Shown here in pieces: positions 21,496 through 29,940 of a stretch of DNA of 42,789 bases (its first letter is position 1; each line of letters begins with the position of its first letter). A program made the translations under genes and the position numbers. This stretch comes from a virus: positions 1-42,789 of IMG/VR virus record IMGVR_UViG_3300032288_002660; one strand, written 5' to 3'. The notes below the pieces were generated by a model. It saw nothing but the letters and a program-made list of their open reading frames with translations, was not told where the DNA came from and made no database searches.

Positions 21496-23062
21496 CGTAC
21501 GCTAGGTCGTATGCTAAAAGACCAGTAGCGCCACTAGTTGGATTCTTATAACCTATCACCACAGTTTCGTTACCAGTTACGGCATTATTATTTGCAAGTG
21601 CTGCAGAAAATTCAAAATTGGTCATTGTTGTCCCTCCTGGATCTAAGACTAGTGATGGTGAGTATTGATATTCGTCAGTGATAGCAACATTAGTTGCATC
21701 TGAACTGACTGAAATAGTTAGCTTACCTGTGCGTGTATGTGTTCCTAATTGTAGGAAATATTTTATTGTATACGATTTGTTTTCTGCTGATAATACTGTA
21801 AGTGAAGTGTAACTTACAGAATATGAAATATCTGCATAATTTCTGTTAATGAAGGTTGAGTAATCACTGTTATATACTTCTGTTACTGCTGAAGTAGTTG
21901 ACGGGTATAGCGGATTACTTTGAACAGTGTCGTGATTTAATTGTGCTCGATCATTTATGCAATTAACTAACACATTTCCTGTCTTTTCACCAAAATATAC
22001 TATTGGATATAAAGGAATGGTTGGCGAATTGCCGTTACCGCAGTTAACAAATTTAGAATCTGAGATCGCTGTGTAACGACCATATGTAGATTTAAATGCC
22101 TGAGCATACACTTCTTCAAAGACACAATCGTTTATTTTCCAGTTGTTGTTTTGTCCAGCCACACCGTCAATCAATATCGCAGTATGGTTAACGAAAAATT
22201 TAGAACTGCTAAATTTAATTTCTGTTGAGAACACTGTATCTTGGATGCATTTCATGCTTAGGGCGTTATTTAGAAAATTACAATTTCTAAATAATATATT
22301 AGTAGTCTTTGTTCCCTCGTCGGTGTTTTGCCAAAACACCGAAGCCGGTATAATAGTGAGGTCGCTGATAACATCTACAAGGTCATATTCACCTTGGAAT
22401 GTAACGTCTTCGATTACACTATCAGCAACACCAGATAATACCAGTTGGCCTGACGACCGTCTGATTGTGATATTAGATATGTTTATATCTCGAGGACGAT
22501 TGACACTGTTAAAGTTACCTAATTCTTCTCCGCTAGATGTAATGAATTGAATGTTATTAGTATCGATGTTCAATACAACACCTGCTGGAGTTTCGCCTCT
22601 GATAATAGTTCCGCTGGGAATCTTTAAGTCTCGTAGGAACAGGTATTCACCGTTTGGTATGGTTAATACTTTTTTGTAATTAGGGTTGGTGTTTCGAAAT
22701 AATTCTAAAAATGCTAACTCAAATGCATCTGTGCAATCTGTACTGCCATCACCAACAGCACCAAAATCAAATATAGATACATATTCGTCTAACTTACCTT
22801 GAAGGCTTCTTGGAACACTACCAGTGAGGTATGCAGGGGCAAATTGATAACTAGATGCTAATTCTAATAAGTTATCGTGTTCTGTAATAATTTTTGTATT
22901 GCCAACATACGGAGCTCCTTCTGCTACGCTTCCGTTACCAATAAACAGTTCTTGTGAATCAACAGCCCACGCAAATTCAGCCGAGCTTAGTTGTGGAACA
23001 CCACTGTTGGAATTTTTTTGTCCTCTGCGGACCTGTATTTTAGATATCTGTACGACAGCCAT
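21488..23062 (-). CDS. Tailspike with beta-helix (pectate-lyase-like) domain
   Basis: 524 aa. The N-terminus (ISKIQVRRGQKNSNSGVPQLSSAEFAWAVDSQELFIGNG, in parts) is the short attachment motif shared by many T4-like aquatic phage fibres. From about residue 90, IFDFGAVGDGSTDCTDAFELAF marks the start of a right-handed beta-helix of the pectate-lyase superfamily, followed by many short N-rich rungs to residue 390. The last 130 residues form a separate strand-rich domain. It should bind or cut host surface polysaccharide. A GATAAATA element lies 22 nt before the start. Confidence 0.88.
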   Translation of the reverse strand: MAVVQISKIQVRRGQKNSNSGVPQLSSAEFAWAVDSQELFIGNGSVAEGAPYVGNTKIITEHDNLLELASSYQFAPAYLTGSVPRSLQGKLDEYVSIFDFGAVGDGSTDCTDAFELAFLELFRNTNPNYKKVLTIPNGEYLFLRDLKIPSGTIIRGETPAGVVLNIDTNNIQFITSSGEELGNFNSVNRPRDINISNITIRRSSGQLVLSGVADSVIEDVTFQGEYDLVDVISDLTIIPASVFWQNTDEGTKTTNILFRNCNFLNNALSMKCIQDTVFSTEIKFSSSKFFVNHTAILIDGVAGQNNNWKINDCVFEEVYAQAFKSTYGRYTAISDSKFVNCGNGNSPTIPLYPIVYFGEKTGNVLVNCINDRAQLNHDTVQSNPLYPSTTSAVTEVYNSDYSTFINRNYADISYSVSYTSLTVLSAENKSYTIKYFLQLGTHTRTGKLTISVSSDATNVAITDEYQYSPSLVLDPGGTTMTNFEFSAALANNNAVTGNETVVIGYKNPTSGATGLLAYDLAYGV

Positions 23063-23083
23063 AGATTCATACCCTTGTTAGAG

Positions 23084-23091
23084 TATTTATC
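23084..23091 (-). promoter_or_regulatory. T4-late-like element before the tailspike gene
   Basis: GATAAATA on the minus strand, 21 nt before the start codon and followed by an AAGGG ribosome site. It fits a late promoter of T4-like phages. Confidence 0.5.
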
Positions 23092-23820
23092 TTACTGTGT
23101 CAGGAGTTGCTTATAGCCCTGTAAGCCCGTTGTATAGTACTCTTCGACTTTGTTTAACCAAGCATCTTGCCACTTGTTAAAGTCTTTGGGTTCTAGTGTA
23201 AACTGCTGATATTGAAAGTCTCTGCTACACATAAAGATAACACCTTTTTTGATGTCGGTGCCGTAGACTTCATTATGTGCTAATATATAGGCCATTAGCT
23301 GTAGGTAATAATCTTCTACCCACTCTGCTTTCTTAGGCTTGTTAGTCTGCTTATAGTCCATCACTGCGGGTTCATCTTCGTGTACACCTACCAAGTCCGT
23401 GGTTCCGGAAAACAAACCTGGAAAATATAGACTCTGTTCCATAGCCCATATTTCGTTTACTTTGCTTAGACCATTTTCGATAATAACATCTGCCATTTTA
23501 TTCGCCTGCACGTGAACAGGTGCATTTCCTGGCTGTCTTGGTTCGCCGACTACGAACCTCTCCAAGTTGGCATGCATGGCTGTGCCAACGCCTGCGGCTT
23601 CTGTGGTAATCTGTTGTGCTTTAGCATGTCCGATACGATTTTTCCATTCGTTTAAATGGGTCATATCTTTGGTTGCCGAAAGGATAGTTGTAACACTAGG
23701 AAGACTTTCACCATCGGGTGTTAGATAGACTCTTTTGCGAGTTATGGGGTCGTTTACTTGTTGGCAGTTCTTATATTGGAAACGTTCAACGAACGGTGGG
23801 GGTGTATAATTAGTAGTCAT
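23092..23820 (-). CDS. PD-(D/E)XK nuclease (RecB/Cas4-like)
   Basis: 242 aa. Ordered motifs: GTAMHANLERFV near residue 79, GTTDLVGV near residue 138 (Asp), AVMDYKQTNK near residue 150 (D-x-K core), and YYLQLMAYILAH near residue 166 (QxxxY). This is the layout of RecB-family exonucleases found in many phages, with SVTTILSATKD at the N-terminus. Likely substrate is DNA during replication, recombination or host DNA breakdown. No iron-sulfur Cys set is seen, so it is not a typical Cas4. Confidence 0.9.
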   Translation of the reverse strand: MTTNYTPPPFVERFQYKNCQQVNDPITRKRVYLTPDGESLPSVTTILSATKDMTHLNEWKNRIGHAKAQQITTEAAGVGTAMHANLERFVVGEPRQPGNAPVHVQANKMADVIIENGLSKVNEIWAMEQSLYFPGLFSGTTDLVGVHEDEPAVMDYKQTNKPKKAEWVEDYYLQLMAYILAHNEVYGTDIKKGVIFMCSRDFQYQQFTLEPKDFNKWQDAWLNKVEEYYTTGLQGYKQLLTQ

Positions 23821-23852
23821 TCTGTATATATTACAGGAATGATTTTAGTTTG

Positions 23853-24221
23853 TCAAGCCTGAGCGGCTAATTGCTGTGGAGCGGCTGATGCGGCTATTTG
23901 ATCTACCTGATCTTGGCTGGTTTGGCCAGACTTTTGTGGACTTTGTTCTTGGTCGTCTGGAGCACCAGGAACATTTAGATTAATGCCATCTTTGTTAAAA
24001 TCTTTAACTAAAGACTGCACAACTGGATTAGAATCGTATATGGATTTAAATGTTTCATAATCGGCAGCAAGTTCTACTCCGCTGGTTTGGAATATTTTAT
24101 TAAGACCATTCCAGTTCAACTGACTTCCTGCACCTTTGCTAGATGCACGGCCTATATAGTTCTTTAAAACTACAACTAATTTATCAGTAGGATCGTCGTT
24201 GACGAATTCAAAATATCTCAT
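23853..24221 (-). CDS. Hypothetical phage protein, 122 aa
   Basis: Starts MRYFEFVNDDPTDKLVVVLKNYIGRASSKG, then a helix-rich middle (AADYETFKSIYDSNPVVQSLVKDF) and a Gln/Ala/Ser-rich tail. The short N-terminal M-R-x-F/L-x-E pattern recurs in several genes of this window (24218, 28037, 33674), which suggests a shared tag, for example for capsid or prohead packaging. The ATG overlaps the upstream stop by 4 nt. Function unknown. Confidence 0.65.
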   Translation of the reverse strand: MRYFEFVNDDPTDKLVVVLKNYIGRASSKGAGSQLNWNGLNKIFQTSGVELAADYETFKSIYDSNPVVQSLVKDFNKDGINLNVPGAPDDQEQSPQKSGQTSQDQVDQIAASAAPQQLAAQA

Positions 24222-24547
24222 CCTAGTTGCGCCAATTGTTTTTGTAAATCTGCAAGTTCGGCCTGCTTTTGTTTAATAGCATCTTGAACCTGTTTCTTTT
24301 GTTCCTGCTGATCTTTTGATGCCTGTGCGGCCTGTGCTGGATCCATGCCACCACCTGACAGTCCACTGACTGCTTGTCCGACCTGCTGACCAACTGACCG
24401 AACCCCTTGAGCTATCTTTCCGCCAACTGCGGCAGCTCCTCGACCAACTGCGGCAGCTCCTCGAGCAAGCCCACCTACAGCCGCACCGATAGCTGGAAGA
24501 ATCTCATCCAGCTGTTCGTCGTTTTCTTTTAGTTCGGATAATCTCAT
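24218..24547 (-). CDS. Small Gly/Ala-rich phage protein with C-terminal coiled coil
   Basis: 109 aa. The N-terminal MRLSELKENDEQLDEI is followed by a Gly/Ala-rich low-complexity region (residues 18-70, repeats of RGAAAVG) and a helical coil rich in Gln, Lys and Ala (residues 78-109). The low-complexity part could be flexible or membrane-active. Its ATG overlaps the upstream stop by one base. No family recognised. Confidence 0.6.
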   Translation of the reverse strand: MRLSELKENDEQLDEILPAIGAAVGGLARGAAAVGRGAAAVGGKIAQGVRSVGQQVGQAVSGLSGGGMDPAQAAQASKDQQEQKKQVQDAIKQKQAELADLQKQLAQLG

Positions 24548-26109
24548 TATCCTGCCAATACTCTTAGTAATTGATTGCTACGGTCAATGCTTTCGCGCTT
24601 TTCACGTCCAGCTGTTTCTAATCCACCAGCTGCTGGTTCTGCTGCACCAAAGTCGTCTTCTGGAGCACCAAACTCGTCACCGCCTGCATTCATTGCATCT
24701 GGTTCTGCTGGAGCTGCCATATCCGCACCAAACTCGTCACCACCTGCTTCTGCACCTGGTTCACCGCCTAGCATTTCTGCAGACTGTTCCTCACCAGTTA
24801 AAGCACGTACACCACTTGATAGTGTTTCACGTGTTTGTTTTAGATTTTCTAGAGCTTGCTGGATAGTTGGAGCAACAGCACTGATAAATGCTTTTGCTTT
24901 TTCTTGTCCCATTTCGTCACGGATAGAATCGCCTAGTGTTAGGAGTGTGTCGTTCTCCATACCAGAAAGTTCTTCAATCCAACGTCCTACTCGGTCTACC
25001 ATTGTCTTTGCTGTGACGATCGCAGAAGCTTGCTGGATCTCACCTTCTCTTAAGTTACGCATATCTTCTCCTGTGTTTATGCTTTCATTTTTTTCTTTAT
25101 TGTGTTGCTTCCATGCAGTTGCATACGCAATAGATTTTTCTTTATCAGTTAGGTCGCCATCTTTAGCATATCCTTTTTTAATATGCTTAACCATTCTCTC
25201 GCCCTTGGCAGTGGGTGGTGCACTTTCTTGTTCTATACTTTCTGTTGCTGGTTCGCCTGTAACATGAACTGACCATTTCTTACCTGTTGATTCGGATTTC
25301 TTCGCAGCCCAGTCTTGTAATTGGCGATAGTGTTGTCTTTCTCTTTCGTCGTCTGCGTAGTATCCACGACCTTTAAACACTTTCCACTTCTTGCCGTTAA
25401 TATAAACAGCAAAATTGTTAGCAGGCTCTGTATTACCTTCATCCCAATCTTCTGGATCTCTATCACGTTCCATCTCAATGCTTTCGTCATGCCCAGCAAA
25501 ACCATAGTCTTCGTCTGAACCGTGTCCAGCTGATGCTAGAGCATAAGCGTCATCAGTCTCGCCGCCTTCATCGTCTGATCCGCCGACCATGTCCTTAAAT
25601 TGATCTTCAAGATCTTCAATGTACGAATCCATGTTACGAAGTTCGCCACCGTCTTGATCAGAATACGCATACCATACTACTTCAACAGCAGATTCAACAT
25701 CGCCCTGGTTTAAGGCAGCTAGAATTTTACCGTAGTCTGGATCACCGTAACCACCGATTTCGTTCATATCCTCGTCAAAACGTTTGAGGATGGCCATTAA
25801 TTCTTGTTTGTCAATGTCTGCACCTTCTTGAACTGTGTTATCAACAATGTGTTCTTGGCGATCCATAAGTTCTGCAACAATAGCATCGTGCATCCATTGT
25901 GCTTGTGTTAGAGCTTCGTTTTCAATAGTTTCATTGAAACCGCTTTCTGCTCGGGCTGAATGGATCTGAGTACGTAGCTTGTTTCTAGCATCTTCTAGCT
26001 GAGGTGTGTCAAAAGTTTCAAAATTTAACTTTTTACCAAACACCTTATCAATGCTTTCATTGATACGTTTGCTCGATCTATTAAACTTAAAAAGGTCTGT
26101 TGTTTTCAT
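24547..26109 (-). CDS. Large acidic phage protein, possibly prohead- or capsid-associated
   Basis: 520 aa, very acidic. The N-terminal MKTTDLFKFNRSSKRINESI and following NFETFDTPQLEDARNKLRTQIHSAR are helical and occur in related marine phages to my knowledge. Residues 175-220 are an Asp/Gly/Glu-rich stretch, 245-290 hold a strand-rich region (FAVYINGKKWKVFKGRGYY), and the C-terminal 90 residues are Gly/Ala/Glu/Pro low complexity. Function not known; composition and neighbours suggest an assembly or internal head protein. An AATAAATA element lies 27 nt before the start. Confidence 0.65.
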   Translation of the reverse strand: MKTTDLFKFNRSSKRINESIDKVFGKKLNFETFDTPQLEDARNKLRTQIHSARAESGFNETIENEALTQAQWMHDAIVAELMDRQEHIVDNTVQEGADIDKQELMAILKRFDEDMNEIGGYGDPDYGKILAALNQGDVESAVEVVWYAYSDQDGGELRNMDSYIEDLEDQFKDMVGGSDDEGGETDDAYALASAGHGSDEDYGFAGHDESIEMERDRDPEDWDEGNTEPANNFAVYINGKKWKVFKGRGYYADDERERQHYRQLQDWAAKKSESTGKKWSVHVTGEPATESIEQESAPPTAKGERMVKHIKKGYAKDGDLTDKEKSIAYATAWKQHNKEKNESINTGEDMRNLREGEIQQASAIVTAKTMVDRVGRWIEELSGMENDTLLTLGDSIRDEMGQEKAKAFISAVAPTIQQALENLKQTRETLSSGVRALTGEEQSAEMLGGEPGAEAGGDEFGADMAAPAEPDAMNAGGDEFGAPEDDFGAAEPAAGGLETAGREKRESIDRSNQLLRVLAG

Positions 26110-26136
26110 ATTTGTAAGGGTCCAGATTGATACTAT

Positions 26137-26144
26137 ATTTATTC
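26137..26144 (-). promoter_or_regulatory. Late-like element before the 520-aa gene
   Basis: AATAAATA on the minus strand, 27 nt upstream of the start codon, which is preceded by AAGGG. One base from the GATAAATA/TATAAATA form seen elsewhere. Confidence 0.35.
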
Positions 26145-26571
26145 AGATAGTTGCCAAAGTTTCTGCTCTTGCTTTGGCAGATAGTACCTTATCTCTGCTT
26201 TCACAGTATCTAGCCCACAACATATCTGCACGATCATAGTCCTGATTATTTAGAGCTTTTTGATATTGGGTTCTCAGTATCTGACTCTCATTAAACCAGC
26301 GTCCGTATTCTTGATCTGCTTTATAGATAGTGTCTGTTTGATAACTGTTTCCGTGTTTAGCTAACATGTTGGCCAATTTAATAGCTACTTTGTTTAGGCT
26401 AACTTCTCGATAAACAACCGAATCGTGCTGCCATAGATCTTTTAATGATCCGTTGCTGGTTATCAAAACGTTGCCAACAAGAATTCCACCATCAACCTTA
26501 ACAGGCAGTATTGGGGCTTTTTGGATTGCTGAGCGTAGTGTTTGCTCTAAACGTTTAGAAATATCAGTCAT
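26143..26571 (-). CDS. Hypothetical phage protein, 142 aa
   Basis: Helix-rich, soluble: ISKRLEQTLRSAIQKA at the start, a strand segment (VKVDGGILVGNVLITSNG), then long helices (NKVAIKLANMLAKHG, DRADMLWARYCESRDKVLSAKARAETL). Possibly a virion assembly factor, but I recognise no family. The ATG follows directly after a terminator hairpin (26574-26593), so it may be translated from read-through transcripts or from an internal start. Confidence 0.6.
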   Translation of the reverse strand: MTDISKRLEQTLRSAIQKAPILPVKVDGGILVGNVLITSNGSLKDLWQHDSVVYREVSLNKVAIKLANMLAKHGNSYQTDTIYKADQEYGRWFNESQILRTQYQKALNNQDYDRADMLWARYCESRDKVLSAKARAETLATI

Positions 26572-26573
26572 AA

Positions 26574-26593
26574 AAAAAGGACCTATGGTCCTT
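26574..26593 (-). terminator. Terminator after the coiled-coil membrane protein gene
   Basis: AAGGACC and GGTCCTT pair around a 3-nt loop, followed on the minus strand by TTTTTTT. The T run touches the start codon of the next gene. Confidence 0.75.
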
Positions 26594-26610
26594 ATTTAAC
26601 TGGGTATATT

Positions 26611-27033
26611 TTATAACCCTAGGAACTTGAGTATATGTGGAAAACTAACTGAATTCAACCAACCTGTTCCTGCTGCAAACGCCAATGCAACCATAGCGTA
26701 CATAGTCCATTTGTTTTTGATTTTTTCTAGTTCGTCAATTCGAGAACCTAGTTTACCATGTGTTGCTACATCTTCTGCGTGTAATTTATCTGCGTGATCA
26801 AAGAACTTTTGGCTGTTGTTACGATATTCGTCTTGCATTTTACCTAGTTCGGCCATAACGCTGTCGCGAGTTTGATCTAAACAGTCGTGCATTTCTCTTA
26901 CATCACTCTTAAGTTCTGTAAGTTGTTCCTTGATTGATTCAACTTTGGTTTCGACAATACCCACACGTTCAGGCAATTCAGCTAGCTGTGCCTGTGCTTC
27001 ACTACGGGGTTTTTTAATTGTTGCAGTGGCCAT
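26611..27033 (-). CDS. Coiled-coil protein with C-terminal membrane anchor
   Basis: 140 aa. A basic start (MATATIKKPRSEAQAQL) leads into a long heptad-rich helix (about residues 20-105, VGIVETKVESIKEQLTEL) and one membrane helix near the C-terminus (WTMYAMVALAFAAGTGWL). The layout resembles tail-anchored spanin-like or holin-associated phage proteins, but there is no motif to decide. It has a leader with a late-like element and a GAG-loop hairpin. Confidence 0.65.
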   Translation of the reverse strand: MATATIKKPRSEAQAQLAELPERVGIVETKVESIKEQLTELKSDVREMHDCLDQTRDSVMAELGKMQDEYRNNSQKFFDHADKLHAEDVATHGKLGSRIDELEKIKNKWTMYAMVALAFAAGTGWLNSVSFPHILKFLGL

Positions 27034-27066
27034 ATTGGCTATTTTTCCTTGTATATTAAGTCAAGT

Positions 27067-27079
27067 GCTCGCTCCGAGC
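27067..27079 (-). promoter_or_regulatory. GAG-loop hairpin in the leader of the coiled-coil gene
   Basis: GCTCG and CGAGC pair around GAG in the minus-strand leader, 34 nt before the start codon. A TATAAATA element lies about 47 nt further upstream (27126-27133). The same order is seen at 27976-28005. Confidence 0.45.
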
Positions 27080-27125
27080 CATGTGCCTAAGTTAGAAATG
27101 CCTAATGGTTGTGCCTTTGATAATA

Positions 27126-27133
27126 TATTTATA
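27126..27133 (-). promoter_or_regulatory. T4-late-like element before the coiled-coil gene
   Basis: TATAAATA on the minus strand overlapping the end of the upstream 134-aa gene, 92 nt before the next start codon. Confidence 0.45.
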
Positions 27134-27533
27134 CCGAATTTGATATTTCGTATATCCAGGTATTGGGTTTTTCTCCTAGAGTTCGAAATACTGCTGGAGT
27201 TATATCTACATTATTATTTAAGTCGGTTACTATAGGAACACCGTTTAGATCTTCTAGTAACAGACCTACAGGATCTGTGTCTTTTAGAAAGAGATAATCA
27301 CGTTCAGTTTCAAATTCCCATATCCAATGGTTGGCTTTGCCGATCATAGGATGTGGCAAACGTCCTGTATTCATTGCAGGATCTTGTTGCCAATCGACGT
27401 TAGCCCGTAATCCTATGGCCTGTATCAAACTGTTGAAGTTGGACTGTTGTCCTAATTTAAGTTTGTCTGTTTCTTGGCGCAAGGGATTCGATCTTGTGAT
27501 GTCAATAAACGTGATTATTTTGTATCGTGCCAT
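27129..27533 (-). CDS. Hypothetical phage protein, 134 aa
   Basis: Strand-rich: starts MARYKIITFIDITRSNPLRQE, contains HWIWEFETERDYLFL near residue 68 and ends FRTLGEKPNTWIYEI. Trp/Tyr-rich strands and a D-L-N-G-V-P turn suggest a compact beta protein. It resembles proteins often present in T4-like aquatic phages, function unknown. It follows a terminator. Confidence 0.65.
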   Translation of the reverse strand: MARYKIITFIDITRSNPLRQETDKLKLGQQSNFNSLIQAIGLRANVDWQQDPAMNTGRLPHPMIGKANHWIWEFETERDYLFLKDTDPVGLLLEDLNGVPIVTDLNNNVDITPAVFRTLGEKPNTWIYEISNSV

Positions 27534-27551
27534 ATCTATTATTTACGCCAA

Positions 27552-27575
27552 CAAAAAAGGACTCCGAAGAGTCCT
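27552..27575 (-). terminator. Terminator of the 116-aa gene
   Basis: AGGACTC and GAGTCCT around TTCG on the minus strand, followed by a run of T. It isolates the 116-aa gene as its own unit. Confidence 0.88.
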
Positions 27576-27599
27576 GATTTGCTTCCCATCCCTAGGAAA

Positions 27600-27950
27600 T
27601 TAAACTGCTAGTGTGAATGTAGTAACAATAGAAACAGTGATATCTGAACCGTAGTCACCAGATGAAGTACCTAATGTACCTGTACCATTCAATAGAACGT
27701 ATGCAGGATCTGTACCTAAAGTAGCTGCATTGAAACCAACAACGTTAAATGCGTCGTTTGTTGAACCAACGTCTGTACCGTTACAGATTTTCTTTAAAAC
27801 TGCTACTAATTCTGCTTCAGTAGCTGAACCTGTGCCTTTTGCGATAGAAGCAAGGATTAGGTTACCGCTTAGACCTTGTGTGTTAACTAACTGTTCGTAG
27901 TTTGCACCAAATGTTGTTGAACCAATTGCTAATGATGTAATGTCTGCCAT
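27600..27950 (-). CDS. Small Gly/Thr/Ser-rich protein, likely virion component
   Basis: 116 aa, no signal peptide, composed of short strands and Thr/Ser/Gly turns (IGSTTFGANYEQLVNTQG, DYGSDITVSIVTTFTLAV) around one helix (TEAELVAVLKKICNG). It is a single-gene unit with a TATAAATA element, a leader hairpin, a strong AAGGAG ribosome site and its own terminator. That arrangement fits an abundant structural protein. Identity not known. Confidence 0.65.
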   Translation of the reverse strand: MADITSLAIGSTTFGANYEQLVNTQGLSGNLILASIAKGTGSATEAELVAVLKKICNGTDVGSTNDAFNVVGFNAATLGTDPAYVLLNGTGTLGTSSGDYGSDITVSIVTTFTLAV

Positions 27951-27975
27951 GATTAATTTCTCCTTATATCAATGA

Positions 27976-27988
27976 TCCCGCTCCGGGA
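27976..27988 (-). promoter_or_regulatory. GAG-loop hairpin in the leader of the 116-aa gene
   Basis: TCCCG and CGGGA pair around GAG in the minus-strand leader, about 25 nt before the start codon and 9 nt after TATAAATA. A 5' hairpin could stabilise the mRNA. Confidence 0.5.
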
Positions 27989-27997
27989 CCGGCATAG

Positions 27998-28005
27998 TAT
28001 TTATA
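27998..28005 (-). promoter_or_regulatory. T4-late-like promoter of the 116-aa gene
   Basis: TATAAATA on the minus strand, 47 nt before the start codon, in a true intergenic gap (27951-28036). This is the best-placed late-like element of the window. Confidence 0.6.
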
Positions 28006-28036
28006 TTGGAAGTAAAAAATCAGGGTTTTTGGATGC

Positions 28037-29134
28037 TTAATCGGCTCTAAATGGAGTCCAACGATCACGTGGTACTAGTTTAGCATCTTTGTAGACATAG
28101 CCCTCGCCACCGGGTTTGCCGCCCGTGTTTTGTTCTATATCGCCCTTGGCAGCATCAAGCTCACGTATAACTTCGTCCTTGGCTTTCATTAGCTCTGTGA
28201 CTAACTGGAATACTAGATCTAAAGTGCCTGGATGTTTTTGACTATGCTCGCTGATTTTTTTAAGTTTAGCAGGATTTGCTGCCAACCAATCAAAGAATGC
28301 TTTTGCATTGATATTTTGTAGTTGTTTGGCTTTGCTTTGATTGTTGACAAATGTATAGATAGTATCTTGTAGGTATCCCATACCTGCAACTGGCGCAAGG
28401 AATTGATCAATCGCACTCGATTTAGTATTAACTATCTTTTCAATGGCTGCTAGATTGTCTGCATTTACAGCAGGTTGATGGCTAACATAAGTTTGCCCAA
28501 ATACCACAAGATCCGGACTTGCATTGAACTGCGCCACATCGCTGATAGGCTCTCCGCTCTTATCACCGAAGTAATCGAGATGTTTATGTACTGCTACAGC
28601 GACCTTGGCTTTGCTCAATCTGCGCCCTATAGCACTGCCAACTTTTACTGAATATGTTGTTTGATTAGGAGTAAACGAAATCCTACCATCTGCACCTTCA
28701 AAGGATTTGCCTGGGTGGAATAAAATATCTCCATAGACATAACCACGGAATTCTTTAGGAGTTGCTGCTTCAAACACAGGCCACAGGCTGGCCATATCGC
28801 TGGCAAATTTTTCACGCCAGTCCTCGCCCTTGCCGCGGCTCATGATAAACTGTTTTAATTCTTCTGGGCTAGATGATTTGCCTTCTTCGCGTCCCCAATT
28901 ATTTTTACCTACCATGCGGAAGGTACCATCTTCTTCGCGTCCCCAATACACAGTAGGATTACCATCCCATTTAATGCTGACATCTTTGGCATCTTGTGCG
29001 ATGCTTTTTAATAACTCAACAGCCTTCTTTCCACCGTTGGGTTCCGTGAATACTAGATCTTCTAAGTGATTGAATTCACGCCCTACCTTCTTAGGTGCAG
29101 GTGCGTCTTCTGTTAGAAATTCAAATGCTCTCAT
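28037..29134 (-). CDS. Phage protein with ligase-like nucleotidyltransferase motifs
   Basis: 365 aa from the ATG at 29134, which overlaps the upstream stop (ATGA). I see a possible covalent nucleotidyltransferase motif set: SIKWDGNPTVYWGR near residue 50 (KxDG, motif I), EFRGYVYGDILFHPG near residue 130 (motif III-like), GGEGYVYKD near residue 340 (EG, motif IV-like) and AKLVPRD near residue 350 (K, motif V-like). These would fit an RNA or DNA ligase fold, though the spacing of the last two is unusually long after an inserted helical region. The protein occurs widely in related phages to my knowledge, as an unknown. Its partner upstream looks like a nucleotidyltransferase. Confidence 0.6.
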   Translation of the reverse strand: MRAFEFLTEDAPAPKKVGREFNHLEDLVFTEPNGGKKAVELLKSIAQDAKDVSIKWDGNPTVYWGREEDGTFRMVGKNNWGREEGKSSSPEELKQFIMSRGKGEDWREKFASDMASLWPVFEAATPKEFRGYVYGDILFHPGKSFEGADGRISFTPNQTTYSVKVGSAIGRRLSKAKVAVAVHKHLDYFGDKSGEPISDVAQFNASPDLVVFGQTYVSHQPAVNADNLAAIEKIVNTKSSAIDQFLAPVAGMGYLQDTIYTFVNNQSKAKQLQNINAKAFFDWLAANPAKLKKISEHSQKHPGTLDLVFQLVTELMKAKDEVIRELDAAKGDIEQNTGGKPGGEGYVYKDAKLVPRDRWTPFRAD

Positions 29135-29940
29135 TTTACGATATCGATCATTTGACGCATCCAACCAATTGTTCCTGGTTGGTAGCTTTCTACTTGATTG
29201 GCCTTAGGTAACTCAATGCCTTGGCGGCCCAGCGTTTCACGAGCACCGGCAATTAGTTCTTCGTAGTTAGGCAATTTTTTAATGTAATTTAAAATATTGT
29301 CAACAGAACGAATGTCTTTGACCGTGGCTGTTTGACCTAGTAATTCTTTGGCAATTTGATTCCAATCGTTACCGTTAGGCAGCAGTTCGTCAGTTTGTGG
29401 ATTTAGCAGACCATGTTTGGGACTGTATTTCATTCCTTTGGCACGAGCGATTGAACTTAAAACAATGTGTCGATGTTCGCCACGATATGTATCATTGCCT
29501 CCAATCATAGATCCTTGTTGGAATTTAGGATTAGCTGAAAACATAAAATCTGCTTGTACAAATCCGTTGGCAGCATCGCCTTTGATGGGTACTTTCCAGT
29601 GTACATTATCTCCACTGAGTTTGATATTTTCTTTACCAAAGTGTGCGATAAGTTTATCTGCAAATGATTTCTTATCTACTTCGTTGGCATCTACGCTGAG
29701 ATCTAGATCACCCGAACTATTCTTTTCAAACGTACCATCGGCATGTTCTTTGCGACCTGTAGTACCTAGCCATTTAACAGGCTTTTTGTCATCAAGATCT
29801 TTTTCTTTGGTAAAATCTAGTCCTGTGATTTTTTCAATATAGGCAACGGTTTCTTCAACGTCTGCTGTGGCAATACGCTGTGTTAGGGGTTTCTTGTCTG
29901 GGCCTTTGAATACATTGCCGCCCTCAAATAGTTTACTCAT
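29131..29940 (-). CDS. Polymerase-beta-type nucleotidyltransferase
   Basis: 269 aa. VKWLGTTGRKEHADGTFEKNSSGDLDLSVD (in parts, about residues 54-83) gives the pattern of a small residue pair followed by D-x-D (SGDLDLSV), and VQADFMFS near residue 128 provides the third acidic residue. These are the metal-binding residues of pol-beta-like nucleotidyltransferases. C-terminal helices follow (NILNYIKKLPNYEELIAGARETL). Substrate unknown. It lies between a small helical protein (8-nt overlap) and the ligase-like protein (4-nt overlap). Confidence 0.7.
   Translation of the reverse strand: MSKLFEGGNVFKGPDKKPLTQRIATADVEETVAYIEKITGLDFTKEKDLDDKKPVKWLGTTGRKEHADGTFEKNSSGDLDLSVDANEVDKKSFADKLIAHFGKENIKLSGDNVHWKVPIKGDAANGFVQADFMFSANPKFQQGSMIGGNDTYRGEHRHIVLSSIARAKGMKYSPKHGLLNPQTDELLPNGNDWNQIAKELLGQTATVKDIRSVDNILNYIKKLPNYEELIAGARETLGRQGIELPKANQVESYQPGTIGWMRQMIDIVK

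Noticed and set aside
23092-23820. Cas4 nuclease
   Set aside because: RecB-type motifs are present but the four Cys of the Cas4 iron-sulfur cluster are missing and no other cas gene is nearby.
24575-25267. 230-codon plus-strand open frame
   Set aside because: Ser/Pro-rich mirror of the Gly/Ala/Glu-rich C-terminus of the minus-strand 520-aa gene; no ribosome site.
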